DNA of 64,000 bases from Megaleporinus macrocephalus (GCA_021613375.1 CM038708.1:32015559-32079558), one strand, 5' to 3'. Shown: positions 36,516 to 50,676, counted from the stretch's first letter. Numbers and translations are program-made. The notes: generated by a model not told the origin, from the sequence alone.

Positions 36516-37704
36516 CAAGGGAACTTATGTAATACATTTATTCAGCATTTTAAATTGAACTCTGATGTATACATGGCAGGTATGTGACTTTGGTGGGGTG
36601 AAAAATGTCCAGATGCAGTTTTACACACCCATGTACATCTTATGAGTTGGTCTTAGAATGAAATGAGCCATTTTCTTATTATTGGGGAGCTCATGAATAA
36701 TTTGATGAGCACTGCTCTGATTTGCTGGCTTATAGTGAGACATTGTGATGATTACACAGAAGGAAACGAACACAGAAGGGAAAATAAAATGTACCTCTGT
36801 GTAAATAGGCTCAGTCCTCATGCTACTTAGTTAGCTATAAGTTAGTAATGTAAGTAATATTAGCTACTTACTTATGATCTTTACAACAAACACAAAGTGA
36901 ATTAAAGTTTTTACTCACAGTAACTTTCAGATAGAGATGATCTCCTTAACCGACAAACAGCTTATAAAATACACAGCATGACTACTGTTAGGGTTGTGGT
37001 GTTAATAAAGGTGGAACTGGCCCTTTCTTCAATCTCTTCAGTAAAAACACTGAACAATTTTGTTGAAGATTTAAGAAACAGTGAAATCTGCAGAGCAAAG
37101 TAACAACTTTAATTTAGGGTTGTTTGGAATCTTGTTAAAGATGTAGACACTGAAGTTCTTTTTCCTAATTTTCCAAATTTTGGTTTCACTGTGCTGCAGT
37201 TACATTCTGGTTCATGTACATGCAGCAGCATTTAAGGTGCAAGGGAAGATCTGATTAACAAGCTGGCAAATAGGATGCCGACTTCAGCCTCGTTTAGAGA
37301 TGGATATCGGTCCTGCCTGTTGAAAGCTTGGTTCTTTGGGAAGGGTATGAAAAATGCAAACTTCGCCTTCACACCCTGGGACAGTAGATTTCTCCACATA
37401 GTCTGCTATTTTTATTGCTGTTGCTTTTTTGTCAAATGTAAATTTAGTTTTCATAAACATTAATAAGTTGAGAGTTTTGCATAACGAACTAGAATTTTAA
37501 AACCAGGCCATTTTGTAAATAAAGGAGAAGGCAACAGTGTACAGTATGTCGGTTCTGTGTATCAAACTCTACTTATTCAACGTTCCAAATATAAATACAG
37601 TTTTCCATTCCATGGCCCCTATGAGGCATTATTTGGCTGAATCAATAAGATGTAGTACCTTTAATGACTACCCACATTTGACTATTATTGACTATCCTGT
37701 TTGA

Positions 37705-37893
37705 GGCACTGTCCAAAGAAAAACAAGTACCGTCAAAATAGTAACTTTACAAGTTAATGTAATTTTTATTTTAATTCCATGTGATTTTGGAGTAGTTCTA
37801 TTGGTCATGAAACTTCCACAGAATATAAAGGGCAGCTGTCATGTGCAATTTATATAGAATTGGGAATACATCTTTTTTCTTTGGACGGCGACA
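37705..37893. mobile_element. MITE copy, same family as 15609
   Basis: The left end is CACTGTCCAAAGAAAAACAA and the right end TTTTTTCTTTGGACGGCGAC, in inverted orientation, with the interior block GGAGTAGTTCTATTGGTC. Ends are diverged relative to the 15.6-kb copy. Confidence 0.6.
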
Positions 37894-40499
37894 ATATCCA
37901 GGAATGAACTTACTTTGTACATTGTGTGAATGTAATGTGAGCATTAGACAAAGCATTATGTGGCTGTGTGGTGTGGTCTTCTCCAGCAATAGGCCTGCAG
38001 TGGAGAGTTCTTGCTGTCTCTGGAGAACAGGCTGTGCATGCTTTTCCCTGAAAGCCAACCGCATGAGCTGATAACCTGCATCTAATACCCGAGGCACTGT
38101 CGATATCCCGTCAGCAGCATGAGCCCAAATGAACATTACTGGCATGTGACTGATAAGAATATATTTAGCTCATCTGTCTTCTTCATTTGTTTTTTAATTC
38201 ACAAAATAATGATTAGAGTCAAGTTTTCAGCCAGGGCTGTGGCTGCAGGCCAAAACCACACCGATTAAGATTTTCACAAGATGTTTCATGTTATACGTTG
38301 CTGTGACATGACAGACTGAACACAAAGCTTATACACCTGCACATAACAACAGGATGGCTGTTTTTTACTCTCAGTGAGAACGCCCACAGATACAGACAAT
38401 TTACCTGGAAAACTTACTTTAAAGTTAAGAATTTTTATTCTTTGTTGAAAAGTTACAATTTGTAATCAATGTACTGAACTCTCTCTTGTATCTCTCTCTC
38501 GCTTTCTGTCTCTCGTTCCTCTCTGCCTATTGTTTTATAGCAGTCATAGTCTATCTTGCTTCACCCAGTGTTACGATCATAAACAGCTCACACTGATCCA
38601 GAGTAATAACCTGTGCTTGCATGTTAAACAATGGCTAATTTGCACATATGTTTCTGTGTACATCAGCGTATTTCATTAAAGCGTGTGTATCTTTCTGCTG
38701 AAATTATACATGAGAGTGTAACAGTGTTATAGAGTTTAACAGTGAAATAGCAGGGTTGATTAACTCAGTGCAATATTGTTGTTGTAATTGAGAGAATGTT
38801 TGGCACTTTTCCCAGTGTAATCTTCAAAAGGGTGATTGCTTTCTGATTCATCCTCTTTCTCACAGTCTCTCTTGCCCTTTCTATCTCTTGATCTTCCCTT
38901 CTCTGACTCATCACAGCATTTCCTTTGGAGGCTTGGCACTGCTGGAAGTCCAGAGAGTGTTAGTGCTACACCGCAGACAGCAAAGCTAGAAGAAATTGAG
39001 GTGCCTTTCAGAGTCTCAAACATTACCCTTACTTTTCATAAATACTGAACTTGGGGTGTGGGATTAGGGTACTGCAGTTGAGTATTAAAAATCATCATTT
39101 TGAAAGCCCCGCAACAACATCAAACATGATTAAGAGACATTCAATGACTGCTGGGTTCATGGTTTGGAATCCCCCTTAAAAAGGCTAAATGTATATTGTG
39201 TAGTCCACTTTACAGGAAACTACTGCAGCATTTGGAATGCACTTTCCTTCTCTTGGTTGTGCTTTACAGAAAAATAGCTGCGCTACATAAGAATTTCTTT
39301 TGTTAAAAAAGTAGAATTACTAAGTCAAGAGAAAAGAAAACAAGCTAATAAATGATGTTTGTGCACTGCTGCAAGTCACCCTGTAAAACCTTTAATAGTA
39401 AAGCAGAAAGTGCAAAGCAGAAGTGCTGGACTGCATTTGGCAGGAGTTTTCCAGACCTTCTTATACTGTATGTATTTATATATTACAGTCAAAAACGCAG
39501 ACTCAAAAACAGTGGCTCAATGTTTACGTCTCAAATGCAAATTCTTCTTTTTGATTAATTTGCTCTGGAAAGATATCTGAAGCACAACTGACATTACAAA
39601 GTGTTTTTCCATATGTTGTATGCATTTCCACATTTCTATAAACCCCCAAATCTTAAATTGTGTAACTTAAAATAGGCATGTAGACATACACTGTGTGCAA
39701 GTTGGCTTGGAAGTTGAAAGTCAGAGTTAAAAATTTTGTAATTTTCACCAATTTTGAGCTACAAAGCTATGTTGAAAATTTGAGCTCAGAATACAAAATA
39801 GGAAAAACATGGACATCTCCATGAAAGCAAGCATCATTAGCAATAGGCTAGCCATCATTAAGTAATAAGTAATAACTAAAAATAATCACAAAAAGGCCAG
39901 TGTTCGTAATATATTAACTGACATAAAACATGAAATTATTATTAAGCAATATAATGTGCTCCTCTGTGTGCTAAATGTTTGCTTACTGAACACAAGTGCC
40001 CAACCTTAAAATCATTGCTTTGAGAGCACTTATTTGTAGGTGGCACAGAAATAGGTCAGTCTAAGATTTACAGGCAGCAGTGCAAGCTAGACATGTTCCG
40101 CTACTGGAATCAGCCCTATCATTTGTGAGGAGATGTAACATGTAAGCAGGCACACCCCCCCTCACCCACCAGGAAATCAAACAGCCACAAACGCATGACA
40201 GGGTGGGACGTAATACCGTGGGTCAATTTCAGCAACATCAATTAGATTCACTGCACTCATTTCCACATTATGATAAAACGTATCCTGACCTCACTATGGA
40301 AACCATGGCAGCTGACTTCAAAATGAAGCCATACAAATGAGACACAAATCAAGATAAGACTGGTTTCCTGAATACGTATTACTATAAGTCTGCTTTGGCT
40401 GGTTGCATTATTCTTTTCAGGCAGTGCCAAACAATTTTGCTTTCTGTCTGTGGTGTTGGTGTAGGATTAATGAAGTGTTTTTAGTTTTCCACATCAGTT

Positions 40500-40674
40500 C
40501 AAAATGGCAACAGCACTTTCTGTTGGTTAAAGTGCAAGAATAGAAACAGAATCGCTCCAAAAGACTTAAAATTAAATCTCATTAGCTTGCTTTAAAAGTT
40601 AAGAAGATCTTTGCCCTCTCTTGTAAAGTTGCTATTATGGAGATACATTTTTCTTTTCGACAGAGATGATATGC
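40500..40674. mobile_element. Partial MITE copy of the same family
   Basis: The right end ATTATGGAGATACATTTTTC followed by TTTTCGACAGAGATGATAT and the interior CTCTCTTGTAAAGTTGC match the family. The left end is not clear. Confidence 0.45.
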
Positions 40675-41631
40675 AAAGTTTGGGTGTTTCATATTTTTGC
40701 TGATTTATAGACTTTCTAAGTAAAATTAAAAATTAAACACACCCAAACACACACAGAGAACACACTTCTGTATAATGTCGGAGATGGGTAGAGTAGCCTA
40801 AAAGGATTTTAAAAAATCTCATTCCAAAACCTAAAGTAGCAGGCCATAAAACTTCTAAAATCATTTATTTAAATTAGTTTTTTTGCTTGATTCTGATCCT
40901 CATGGATCACTATGTAGTCTATTAGACTAGACTTGCCACAGGTCATTGATGATAAGCCAAGTTTCTGGCGGCATTACCATCCATGTCACAGAACACTACC
41001 AGTTCCACTGGACCAAGCGCTTTTTCAAACTTTAGTCATCAGCAAATGTGTGTAGTGCATTCCCTACATTAACCCACCTACTTCAGCTCAGTGAGGGGCT
41101 GTTAAAGAGATGATGAGTCAGATCAATTGTGTTGGGAGCAGGTAAAATGTGCAGGGTAATGGGGCTTCAAGACCAGGGTTAGGAAAGACTGACCTACAGG
41201 ACAATATCAAATGCAAAGCCAGCTTTATTTTCATCCCCGCTGAACACAGGTACGTTCAGTGTGGAATGAAATGTAGGTTCTCCAGAAGACAATGCTGTTT
41301 TTAATTCTGAACAGTACATGATATGTTCTCAGTTCACATATAACTATCACAACACATACATTTAACACATAACCATCAGACTTTATACAAACACAGTGTG
41401 GTATGTTAATAAGCTCCTGTTCAAAAGACGTAGTGACCCCAATAGTGCCATTAGGGGGCCACGCTGAACGCTAAAACAGTACGAGAAACACATTTTGAGC
41501 AAAACTCGCAGCTATAGTTGTATATAGCCAGTCAAATCACAAGATTTGTAAAAGTAACATTCTCTTGTAGAGATATTTATTAATTTCTTTACAGTGATGG
41601 TAAGAGGAAATCACAATGTCACAATGGAAAG

Positions 41632-42160
41632 AAGGCAGGAAACACCCTGGCAGAAGGCAGGAAACACCCTGGACAGGCCGTCAGTCCATCACAGGGATTT
41701 TATCCCAAACATCAGTGAAACAATGTTTTAGACACCAGGAAGCATATTTATAGCCATACAATGTAGTGGCTTTCCGAGCTTTTAGAGTCGGGTTCCTATC
41801 AGCACCACCGTAAACACTTCTGACTCTAAGTATGCACAATTGGAGACAAATGTGCAAAAAAAAATAGAAAAATATGGTAGTTTTCCCCTTTAAATATGGC
41901 ATTCATGTGCAACAATGCCTTTAACAGGACAAATATTTTAAACTAAACTAGTAAATAGAATATGTGCATTGAAATTTGCAGAAAATATGCAGAAAACGGG
42001 TAAAATGTTTTTTATAGTTTAATTCTGCCAATTTTATTAAAACGTGTACATGATAAAAGGGGTTTACTAAGACTGCATCAGTGTCAGGAAGCTGCAGTGT
42101 CGCAGTATCGCCGCTAGATGGCGCCATATGACTTGCAGTGTGACTGTGAGCGGTATTACA
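41632..42160. repeat. Interspersed repeat, continuous copy
   Basis: The left part (41632-41850) has AGAAGGCAGGAAACACCCTGG twice in tandem, then GTAAACACTTCTGACTCTAAG. The right part (41940-42160) has AAACTAAACTAGTAAATAGA and GTATCGCCGCTAGATGGCGC. Both halves recur, but far apart, at 61325-61520 and 63768-63905. Confidence 0.6.
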
Positions 42161-42193
42161 GCAGACTGACCAAACTGTTCCCCAAGAAAAAAC

Positions 42194-42500
42194 TGAGTCA
42201 AGTCAAGTCAAGTGGGTTTTATTGTCATTTCAACTACATACATAGTACACAGTGAAACGAAACAACGTTCCTCCAGGACCATGGTGCAACATAGACAGTG
42301 CATACAAGACACAAGTGCAACACAAACAAACAAGTGCGGACAGACAACACAACACAACACAGTACAGACAGAGAATAATAAATAATTGCTGGTGGTGTGC
42401 AAATTGTGCAATGTGTAATAAATAGAGTCCAGTGAGGTAGTAGAGTTATTAGTGCAATGCTTTGTGCAAAAATGCTTCCCTTTTTTTATCTGGGGTAAAT

Positions 42501-42540
<40 letters not shown>

Positions 42541-43275
42541 TGTACATGTACCAGAAGATATCAGTTCAGACGTTGAGTTGTGTTGAGAAGTCTGATGGCT
42601 TGGGGGAAGAAGCTGTTGCAGAGTCTGGTCGTGCTGGACCGGACGCTGCGGTACCTTCTTCCTGATGGCAGGAGGGAGAACAGTCTGTGTGAAGGGTGGG
42701 TGGGGTCATCCACAATGCTGGTTGCTTTGCGGATGCAGCGGGTGGTGTAAATGTCCAAGACGGAGGGGAGAGAGACTCTGATGATCCTCTCAGCTGTCCT
42801 CACAATGCGTTGGAGGGACTTGCGGTCAGAGGCTGTGCAGGTCCCAAACCAGGCAGTGATGCAGCTGCTTAGGATGCTCTCTATGGTTCCCCTATAGAAG
42901 AGGGTGAGGATGGGTGGAGGGAGACGGGCCTTTCTCAGCTTCCGGAGGAAGTGGAGACGCTGCTGGGCTTTCTTGGCTGTAGAGCTGGTGTTCAGGGACC
43001 AGGTGAGGTTCTCCGCTAGGTGGACACCAAGGAACTTGGTGCTCTTAACGATCTCCACAGAGGAGCCGTTCATGTTAAGCGGAGAGTGGACCGGTCAGGC
43101 CTGGGTCTTGTAGCAGGCTGAGCTCTTGTAGCGTCTGTAGAACTTCGTCCGGAAGATTGTTTTTAGGCTGATTTCTCCACTGGAGCAGGGTCTGGCGGTG
43201 GTAGGATATGTGCACTGGTGTTCCGATGCACATATTTGCAGAGATGGACGTGAGTATCCACAAACAATAACACAA
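42194..43275 (-). pseudogene. LINE (L2/CR1-like) 3' part with internal deletion
   Basis: On the minus strand 43073-42561 stays open for 170 codons and is the C-terminal end of a non-LTR reverse transcriptase ORF (FLGVHLAENLTWS..., AQQRLHFLRKLRKARLPPPI, SIVDDPTHPSHRLFSLLPSG). The 3' UTR follows, with CAATAAAACC and a short GACTT-repeat tail at 42194-42210. Upstream, 43275-43075 reads like the start of an ORF2 (ISYHRQTLLQWRNQPKNNLP) and joins out of frame. The polymerase core is missing, so it cannot be active. The family call L2-like is from recognition, not a search. Confidence 0.75.
42505..42539. repeat. (GA)n microsatellite inside the LINE 3' UTR
   Basis: About 17 GA units between the LINE coding end and its 3' terminus. 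Confidence 0.9.
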
Positions 43276-43758
43276 AAAGCACCAACACTGGGTCTACAAG
43301 AAGAAACTGATGGAGCAAATGCAGCAATTAACTATCATAGATGAAGAAACAATAGAATAGGTGCAAATGCCCACACACAGTTACACCTGTCACTATTGAT
43401 TATATTACTAATTGATAATCTATTGCTTATGATTAATTCAGTAATCAATAATCAACAACACCAAAAATAGCCAGACATTTCCTTTTAGAAACAGATCAGT
43501 CTGCTGATTGAGAAAGTAAATTGTTTAATTAATTATATATTTATTTAGTTTTGTAATTGATTTGTTTATTTATTTCCGTGTGACAGTCCTCAACCTCCTG
43601 CTAGTTCGTAGCTGCGAATTCACTCCATACTTTGTTTGTCATGAAAGAAAAATGTTGAAGTGTGTGGCAGGAAGTTCTTCCAGCAGGAATTCTAGGGGGA
43701 GAACATTTTTGCAGCTGTGATCATTCGCTGGACTGCGTTATGGCTAAAGTCCTATTGA

Positions 43759-43800
<42 letters not shown>

Positions 43801-43801
43801 G
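43759..43801. repeat. (TG)n(AG)n compound microsatellite
   Basis: About 11 TG units are followed directly by about 10 AG units. Confidence 0.9.
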
Positions 43802-44500
43802 GAAGGGGCAGGGGGGACAGAGAGAGTAGTTTGTGTTGGAGAGGTCAAAGGTGTGAGTGTTTTGACTGTGTGCATCAAGACCTAAGGTTGCAAGCCAGTT
43901 CCCTAAGATGCTTTAGATGTGTTAACACAAGTGAACTTTACACAAATAGAAAGACAAAGTTTTTACATATTTATATCAAATCAGAGTAAGTATAAGGTAA
44001 TTATAATAGCAAAGGCTACATAGAATGGAAATAATACACTTAAAGTCTGTACATACTGGACACTAAACACTCCTGACAATTACATACATGGCCTGTGGTA
44101 CTGCACACCAGTCAAGTACTTCTGGTAACTTCTTCTAAATCAACTAACCCCACTGTTAAACAACCCATCTCCCTATCTCCATCACTCTGTCTGTAAGGTA
44201 ACACATCATTAGCCTGTCTCAGTAAGAACGATAACAGAACTCATTTGGTGGCGCTAACCATTGTTAAAAAGACTGTTCTGACACACTGGAAAACAAGGAA
44301 AAAGAGTACAATCAACCAATGGAAAAAATTCTGAATAGAACACATAGCAATGGAAAAACTGTCAGCATCCATCAAGAATAAATCTCAGGAATACAATAAA
44401 ACATAGTCAACACATAACAACATTATAGAACCACCTTAACATCCTGTGTTTATATATACCTACCTGAGGTGCCTCTACACGAATGTTCCTGGTCACATAT

Positions 44501-44501
<1 letters not shown>

Positions 44502-44538
<37 letters not shown>

Positions 44539-44555
44539 ACACACACACACACACA
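44502..44555. repeat. (AC)n microsatellite
   Basis: AC run with one CC interruption, followed 20 bp later by a palindromic AT-rich stretch (ATAATATATTATATATTATA). Confidence 0.9.
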
Positions 44556-45435
44556 GTGCACTCTCTGAGGGTAAAATATTATAATATATTATATATTATA
44601 ATATTATATTATATTATATTCTCTTTTCTTTATTTTTTTTGTTTGTTTGTTTGTTTTGGTATATATGTTTGTTAGTTTTTTCCTTCTCTCACAATTTCTT
44701 TTTTATCATCCTTTATTCCCCCTGGTTAATCCATGTTTGTTTGTATGTTTATTGTCCTCCCTCTGCATGATGACTGTATATACTAAATAAAAACTTGTAA
44801 TACTAAAAATAAGGGGAAAAAACAACAACAAAAAAGGACACAAGTAATTTGATTAGACCAGCAAATATGATTTAATGGAATTTGGGTCTCATTCACCAGA
44901 TGTTCTTATGACGAAATTTCTTCTCAAAACATTCACACAATGTTTTCTTATTTAGAATTTATTCTAAAAAATATAATCTACTCACACTCATCAGCACAAA
45001 GCTGCAAATAATTCAGCATAAATCTGATGTAGATGGTTTCTTAAGACCTTTCTCAAGGACCAGTTTAAGAAAAAACATACAAGTATTGGCGAACACTGTT
45101 CCTATTTTCTCCTGTGTTTAAACTGTTCTATAAACTTAAAATAAATATTCTAATAAACTTAAAAGGAGGGAAATAACATACTGATATTATCCAGCTTGTG
45201 TATCATTTCAAACACAAATAATGAATTTTCGGAATTACACATGTAATTATTTATTACTGTAGACTCTGTCTGTGTCTTCTCACACCTATCTGACTAATTT
45301 GAGAGTAAGTGATCTGAAGAAGGAAATAACAGTGCACATAGAAAAACACTGTTCTGTATGTGTTTGTGTGGATTTGCACGTGTCACGTCTGTTTTAATAC
45401 ACAGCACTAGCCTTAAGCTCTGCTGAACACTGAGC

Positions 45436-45437
<2 letters not shown>

Positions 45438-45522
<85 letters not shown>
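45438..45522. repeat. (TG)n microsatellite
   Basis: About 42 TG units with a single TA interruption. Confidence 0.95.
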
Positions 45523-45523
<1 letters not shown>

Positions 45524-46189
45524 TTGTAGGTCATCAGCTCCAGGCTAAGACATGATGTAATTAATTAGTTTGTGTTACTAACTATAGACTGCTGAAAGTC
45601 TATCCAGCATCAGCGTCTCTGTGATTTGGTAAAGGCTGGAATGAATCCGGTCTGTGGAAGCTGATTATGTCGCACTCCATTTGTTTAGACTGATGCACGT
45701 TACAACTGCTTTGTTTTTGAGACCAAATGTTTTAATTTGCTGTTCTCCATTAATAATGTCCCAGTTCTGTCGTATTTATTTTATATGTAAAGAACATGAA
45801 ATGTTTTAAAAAGTCGAAATGTTTCAAAAGGAACACCTGTCTCTGTTCAGTCACTTTTTATTGTTACAATGAAGAAACACACTAATGTAACTAATATACA
45901 CTAGTATACACTAACTAATATACATTTGCAGTGCATCCAACAATAAAGGTAGCACCTTCTCAAGATGTATACTAACAAAGTGTTGTTGTCAGGACCACTA
46001 AAGGTAAGTCTGAGTCATAGCCAAGACCAGGACTTTTGTAGTACTCGAGTCTGTTCTGAGGCTTTTTGTAATTTCCCCCCTCAAGCAATCCTACAAGTAG
46101 TTCCCTCAGAAAGTCCCTCGGACCTGAACTGCCAGACTTTGATTTGACCTCCATCATTACTTTTAACACTCATTCTTAATTATGTTATG

Positions 46190-46500
46190 AACTGAGGAAG
46201 CAGCTGCCTGAAAGCACATTATCATCTCCTACTCTTTGTAAGGGCCAGCAGAGGGCGGCCATGGGGTCCTTGTGCGGAGAGAGCCTCTGCTCAAGCAGTA
46301 ACCCCTGCTGCAAGCAGAGGGCGAACACGGGCTGCCCCTCTGCCAAAACTACAGGCAGGAACATCGACTCCCAGCGTGCACCGCGCTGATTAGGGTATTG
46401 GTAGCACCTGCTGATGACCCTACTTAAGCAGATGCCAACCACCACAGGTTGCTACATCTTTGCTGAGGGGTAGCTGGTAAACGGTATCAAAAAAAAGGAG
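46190..46500. other. GC-rich repeat-like block, possibly LTR-derived
   Basis: A GC-rich segment (GGGCCAGCAGAGGGCGGCCA; GCAGAGGGCGAACACGGGCT) is followed by TGATTAGGGTATTGGTAGCA and a purine-rich stretch. Composition differs sharply from the surroundings, and it looks like an inserted repeat. No genes or clear termini are seen. Confidence 0.3.
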
Positions 46501-47255
46501 AAATAAACTCCCAGAAAAAATATCTAAAAATAAAAGAAGGAGCTCAGAAAAGATAAGAAATCTCAAATATGCGCCCAGAAAAAAAGTTATAAAGTAAAAA
46601 GAAGGAGCAAAGAACATAAAGAACAGAAAAACGAGAAGAAATAAGAGTAGTGTCCCCACGGTATTATCCTTTTGTTTGGGATCTACTCCTTTCAGTCATT
46701 GCTCCCTTTTTCCATTCTACGTTTCACAGACGCCAGAGTCGGCGCGTACGCAACATCTTTATAAGTCAAGTCAAACCAGCTGCCCGAGCCACTCTGCGTG
46801 GGTGTTAGTTACAGCCCAAATAGCGATTTACACTGATCATAAATCAGTTACTTAACTGAGAGCCTCACAAGCACCCGACTCGTCTGCTTCCTCAGAGCTT
46901 CATAAGCGAGACATTTCTCTGGATAAACATGCTCTGGTGCTGGTTCTCCTCCACAGAATGGTAAGAACAGACAGGCAGAGGTTTGCGTGGATGTTTTAAA
47001 TTTAGCGCCTTCAGCCATAAAAGAAGGCCACAACACTCTGATCTTTATGTGCTGTGTTCGTAACTCTGTTGTTCAAGCCAAGCTTGCCGGAAATTGAACA
47101 TATTATGCCAGTCATTTTATATGTTTGTTGTTGTTTTGCTTGTAATTAGTATCAACGTGTCCGCGGTCGCACCGGAAGTTCTAACACAAAGTAAACGAAG
47201 ATGGCTCACCAGTGTTATGGAAAATAGCATGAATACAAAATATAATGGAAAAATT

Positions 47256-47257
<2 letters not shown>

Positions 47258-47294
<37 letters not shown>
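47258..47294. repeat. (TG)n microsatellite
   Basis: About 17 TG units with one TT interruption. Confidence 0.9.
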
Positions 47295-47967
47295 CGCTGG
47301 AAGGAGGTTAATGTAATTCTACATTTATGAAATAGATACTTAAAAATAAATGGACGACAGAATAAGTAAACAAAGATACATTAATAAATGAACAAGTGAA
47401 TCAATTAATACACAACTAATAATAATGAAAAAATATATTTGCAATGATAAATGAGTGGAAAATAAGTGTTTAAAATTATTACATTTATATTATTTTACTA
47501 AATATATTTTAATAAAGGCCATTGACATCACATTTGAATTAATTTTACACTAGATGTACACTGTTATTAAAAGGAATCAGTTTGTACACAACAATTTCAC
47601 TTCAGAATGATAGTACACCACCTGAATGTGTCAAAACATCTAATTTGTTTTTTCAAGAATAAATCCCTTCTAATTTGTCTTCTTATGTATTATCCTGTAA
47701 AATATGCATTTTTAATGTTTTTACAGAAAGTATCAAAAACTCTGAACAAAGCATTTATCTACCTCTATCAATCCTCCAAGTTTATATTATTCATGTTTTC
47801 TGGTTGCTGCACCTCGAGAGCAGGTGGCCTAATCAATGGATGTAACATATACATAACATATAGGTAAAACTTAAATATTGAAATGTTATAAACAATATAC
47901 TGAACCAATAACTTCCCTTACTGTATCACAGAATGTTTCTTTCATATGGACTTCTTATTTGTCTTCC

Positions 47968-48115
47968 CACAGTTAGGCCCAGAAATATTTGGACAGTGAC
48001 ACAAGTTTTGGCATTTTGGCTGTTTACCAAAACATATTCAAGATACAGTTATATAATCCACATGGCTTGATTCCAGGAGTGAGAGTTATGCATCCTTAAA
48101 TTAAAATGTTTTTGT
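47968..48115. mobile_element. DNA-transposon (MITE) fragment
   Basis: It begins CACAGTTAGGCCCAGAAATATTTGGACAGTGACACAAG, a terminal sequence I recognise from a common fish DNA element (CCAAATATTTATGGGCCTAACTGTG family). The other end is not found; about 150 bp remain. Confidence 0.5.
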
Positions 48116-50279
48116 TTAAATATGTCTAACAGAACATGATCTTCTTGATTTCTCACATAAATTGCCGCAACAAGCCAAATGTCCCTATTAAGGGGCGTCT
48201 TCCTTCCCGCTGCTGTTAGACTACACAACCCGTACTGCTTCCCGTAGAGCCCACACATCAGCAGACCACCTACACGTACAGAATATTGTGTGTACGGCCA
48301 GCAGTACTCCCAGCAGACCCCTGGCCATCAGCAGGCCACATTCATATACAAATACATATACAGAACTGTACTCTTATGTCCCTTGTTGTGATTTCATGTC
48401 TTATTTTTTATTTAATTTCAATCTTTCCCAGCTTTATCAACTCTGGAGGTTTTAAAAAGTTTGCTACCATGGATACCCTAGGGATTAATTAACATCTTAA
48501 AGGTTGGTGTTACTTTGGAATAACATGTTATACAGTTACAGCTGCTGTTTAACGGGTGGAAGCTGTAACTTTTATTGCTCTTCCTCACTGAGGTGCTAGA
48601 GCTGACAGTATGTTTAATGTAGAAACACACACATATAATCTTGGATATATTATAACTAAAAAATAGTGTATATTTGTTGTCAGTTCTTTGGTCAAATAAA
48701 TTAATTGAAAAGACTGGTATTTTAAAGTTTTCATTAATGTTATATTATTTGTTTGTTGAGAACTATTTATCTTTTATTTGCATGCTCTTTCATATAATGT
48801 GTTCATTATAATTTTTCATTACTGTTCTATTTGTTTTTATATTACTCATTTATTCTTCCTTTTGTAATTGTGAAGAGCTTTTTTTGTTTTTCTTACATAG
48901 GCTAAATACATTCCCGTGACTAACAGATATTTTAATGACACATTTATTTCTCTGAAATATAAACAATTACTGGCACTCTAAAACAAACGTACAGTTGTTG
49001 TAGAAAGATTGCGAAGATGTCAAAAAAAGACAAAGGGTCTTTTGGACAACTTGTAAAGCACGTTAAGGCAGAATGACATTATATTTGCAGCTTATTATAT
49101 ATAACATTACATGTTGCATATTATATACGTCGTTTAGTTAATCCGCAGATCCAGTATCTTTAGCTAAATATGCAAACGCTAAAATCGGTTAAGCTAATGT
49201 TACTCATTAACTGAAGTTGTCATTTATTATAACTCTGTTTAATGTAATTACTTTTGTAGTCATTGAGCACCGTAAGTTATGTTTTTTGCGTAAGTTATGT
49301 TTTTTGTAATTTTTTGTTGTTGTTAAGTTTTTTAACCCCAATAATATCTGACCACTGATGAGCAGGGTAAACAGGGCCTAATTAACAAAGTATGCAGATA
49401 AACACATGAAAAACAGTCTGTCAATGTAGATTGGAATATGTATGATCAGTAGGGCAGACTAAGTGGACAAAGAATATAAAAAAAAGATTATCAAATGATT
49501 TCATGTTATGATGTCATTTATTTTTTTTTGACTTATTATGGCCCATATTAAATGTGCTATGTTTTTGAACAATGATCTTAACCCTTACTTTTTTCCCCAA
49601 ACAGAACCAAAGAAAAACAATCCAAAGAGAAGAGATTTTGGATAAAATTTAAGACCTGATAAAGAATGGCATAAAATTGGATGCCAATGTGTCTGATACA
49701 AAAGGCTTTTGGGATCGAGTATGCATCGTACTTGGGATTTCCAACAAGAGAAATAATCGTTACAGACTTCTGAGAATGCATGGCTCTCATAAGCTATGTA
49801 CTCATAAGGTATGTATAATAAATAAGTATCTGACATGTATGGCATGTATGTTTGCATTATGACTTCTCTATATTACGATTTGTAAAATCTTGCTTTTAGC
49901 AGAGAGTGATACTATCTGTGCTGTTTGTGGTTAAAGACAATCAGCAGCCAAATCTATAGGTAGTTATTTTTTCACATTTAATGTCTGTCTTTCTTTCAAA
50001 GCAGAAGACAGAACTGTTCACATCAGCTCCACTGACACTGGACGACAGCTTGATGGAGGATGAAGGACAGAAATCACCTGAGAAAGTGAATCATTGTGTA
50101 TACTCCAGATTTTATGTCTTCAGCATGTCTAACGGTGGGGTCTTCAATCAAAACCTTTTAATATCCAGAAGACCAGCTTATGTGCTTGCTGATTATACAG
50201 AGGACAATAAAACTTGCTTAAGCACTGCAAGAGTGCACTGATATGGGTTGCTGTGACCAAATTTAGCTGTATTTAAACA

Positions 50280-50504
50280 CTGATTTTATGATGAGACCTT
50301 ACACATTACCTAATTTATTACTGCACTACCTTTTTTTACCTTCAGTCAGGTTGTATAGTTTTGTTTTCATATGCTCTTGTATATGTTCTTTTTGAATATT
50401 GGAATTCTTTATTTTTCTTTATACTTCTTTGTACTGGGTTTTGTACTTTGTTTTGTTCTGTGAAACTGCTACTGGTTGCTAAATTTCCTTCGGGATCAAT
50501 AAAG
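50280..50504 (+). mobile_element. LINE 3' end (truncated)
   Basis: It ends CTAAATTTCCTTCGGGATCAATAAAG then TATC repeats, the characteristic 3' terminus of a fish non-LTR retrotransposon. Upstream, T-rich UTR-like sequence runs from about 50280. No coding part remains. It lies within an intron of the decayed gene. Confidence 0.7.

Positions 50505-50676
<172 letters not shown>

Larger units (their letters stand above)
36520..42190. other. Intergenic DNA, no gene seen
   Basis: It contains two MITE copies (37.7 and 40.5-40.67 kb) and the interspersed repeat from 41632. No splice-bordered open block was recognised. Confidence 0.55.
43280..49600. other. Intergenic DNA, no gene seen
   Basis: Microsatellites, the GC-rich repeat-like block at 46.19-46.5 kb and the DNA-element end at 47.97 kb are the only structures recognised. 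Confidence 0.55.

Noticed and set aside
37798..38145. 115-codon minus-strand open frame
   Set aside because: Partly inside a MITE copy, with no recognised similarity.
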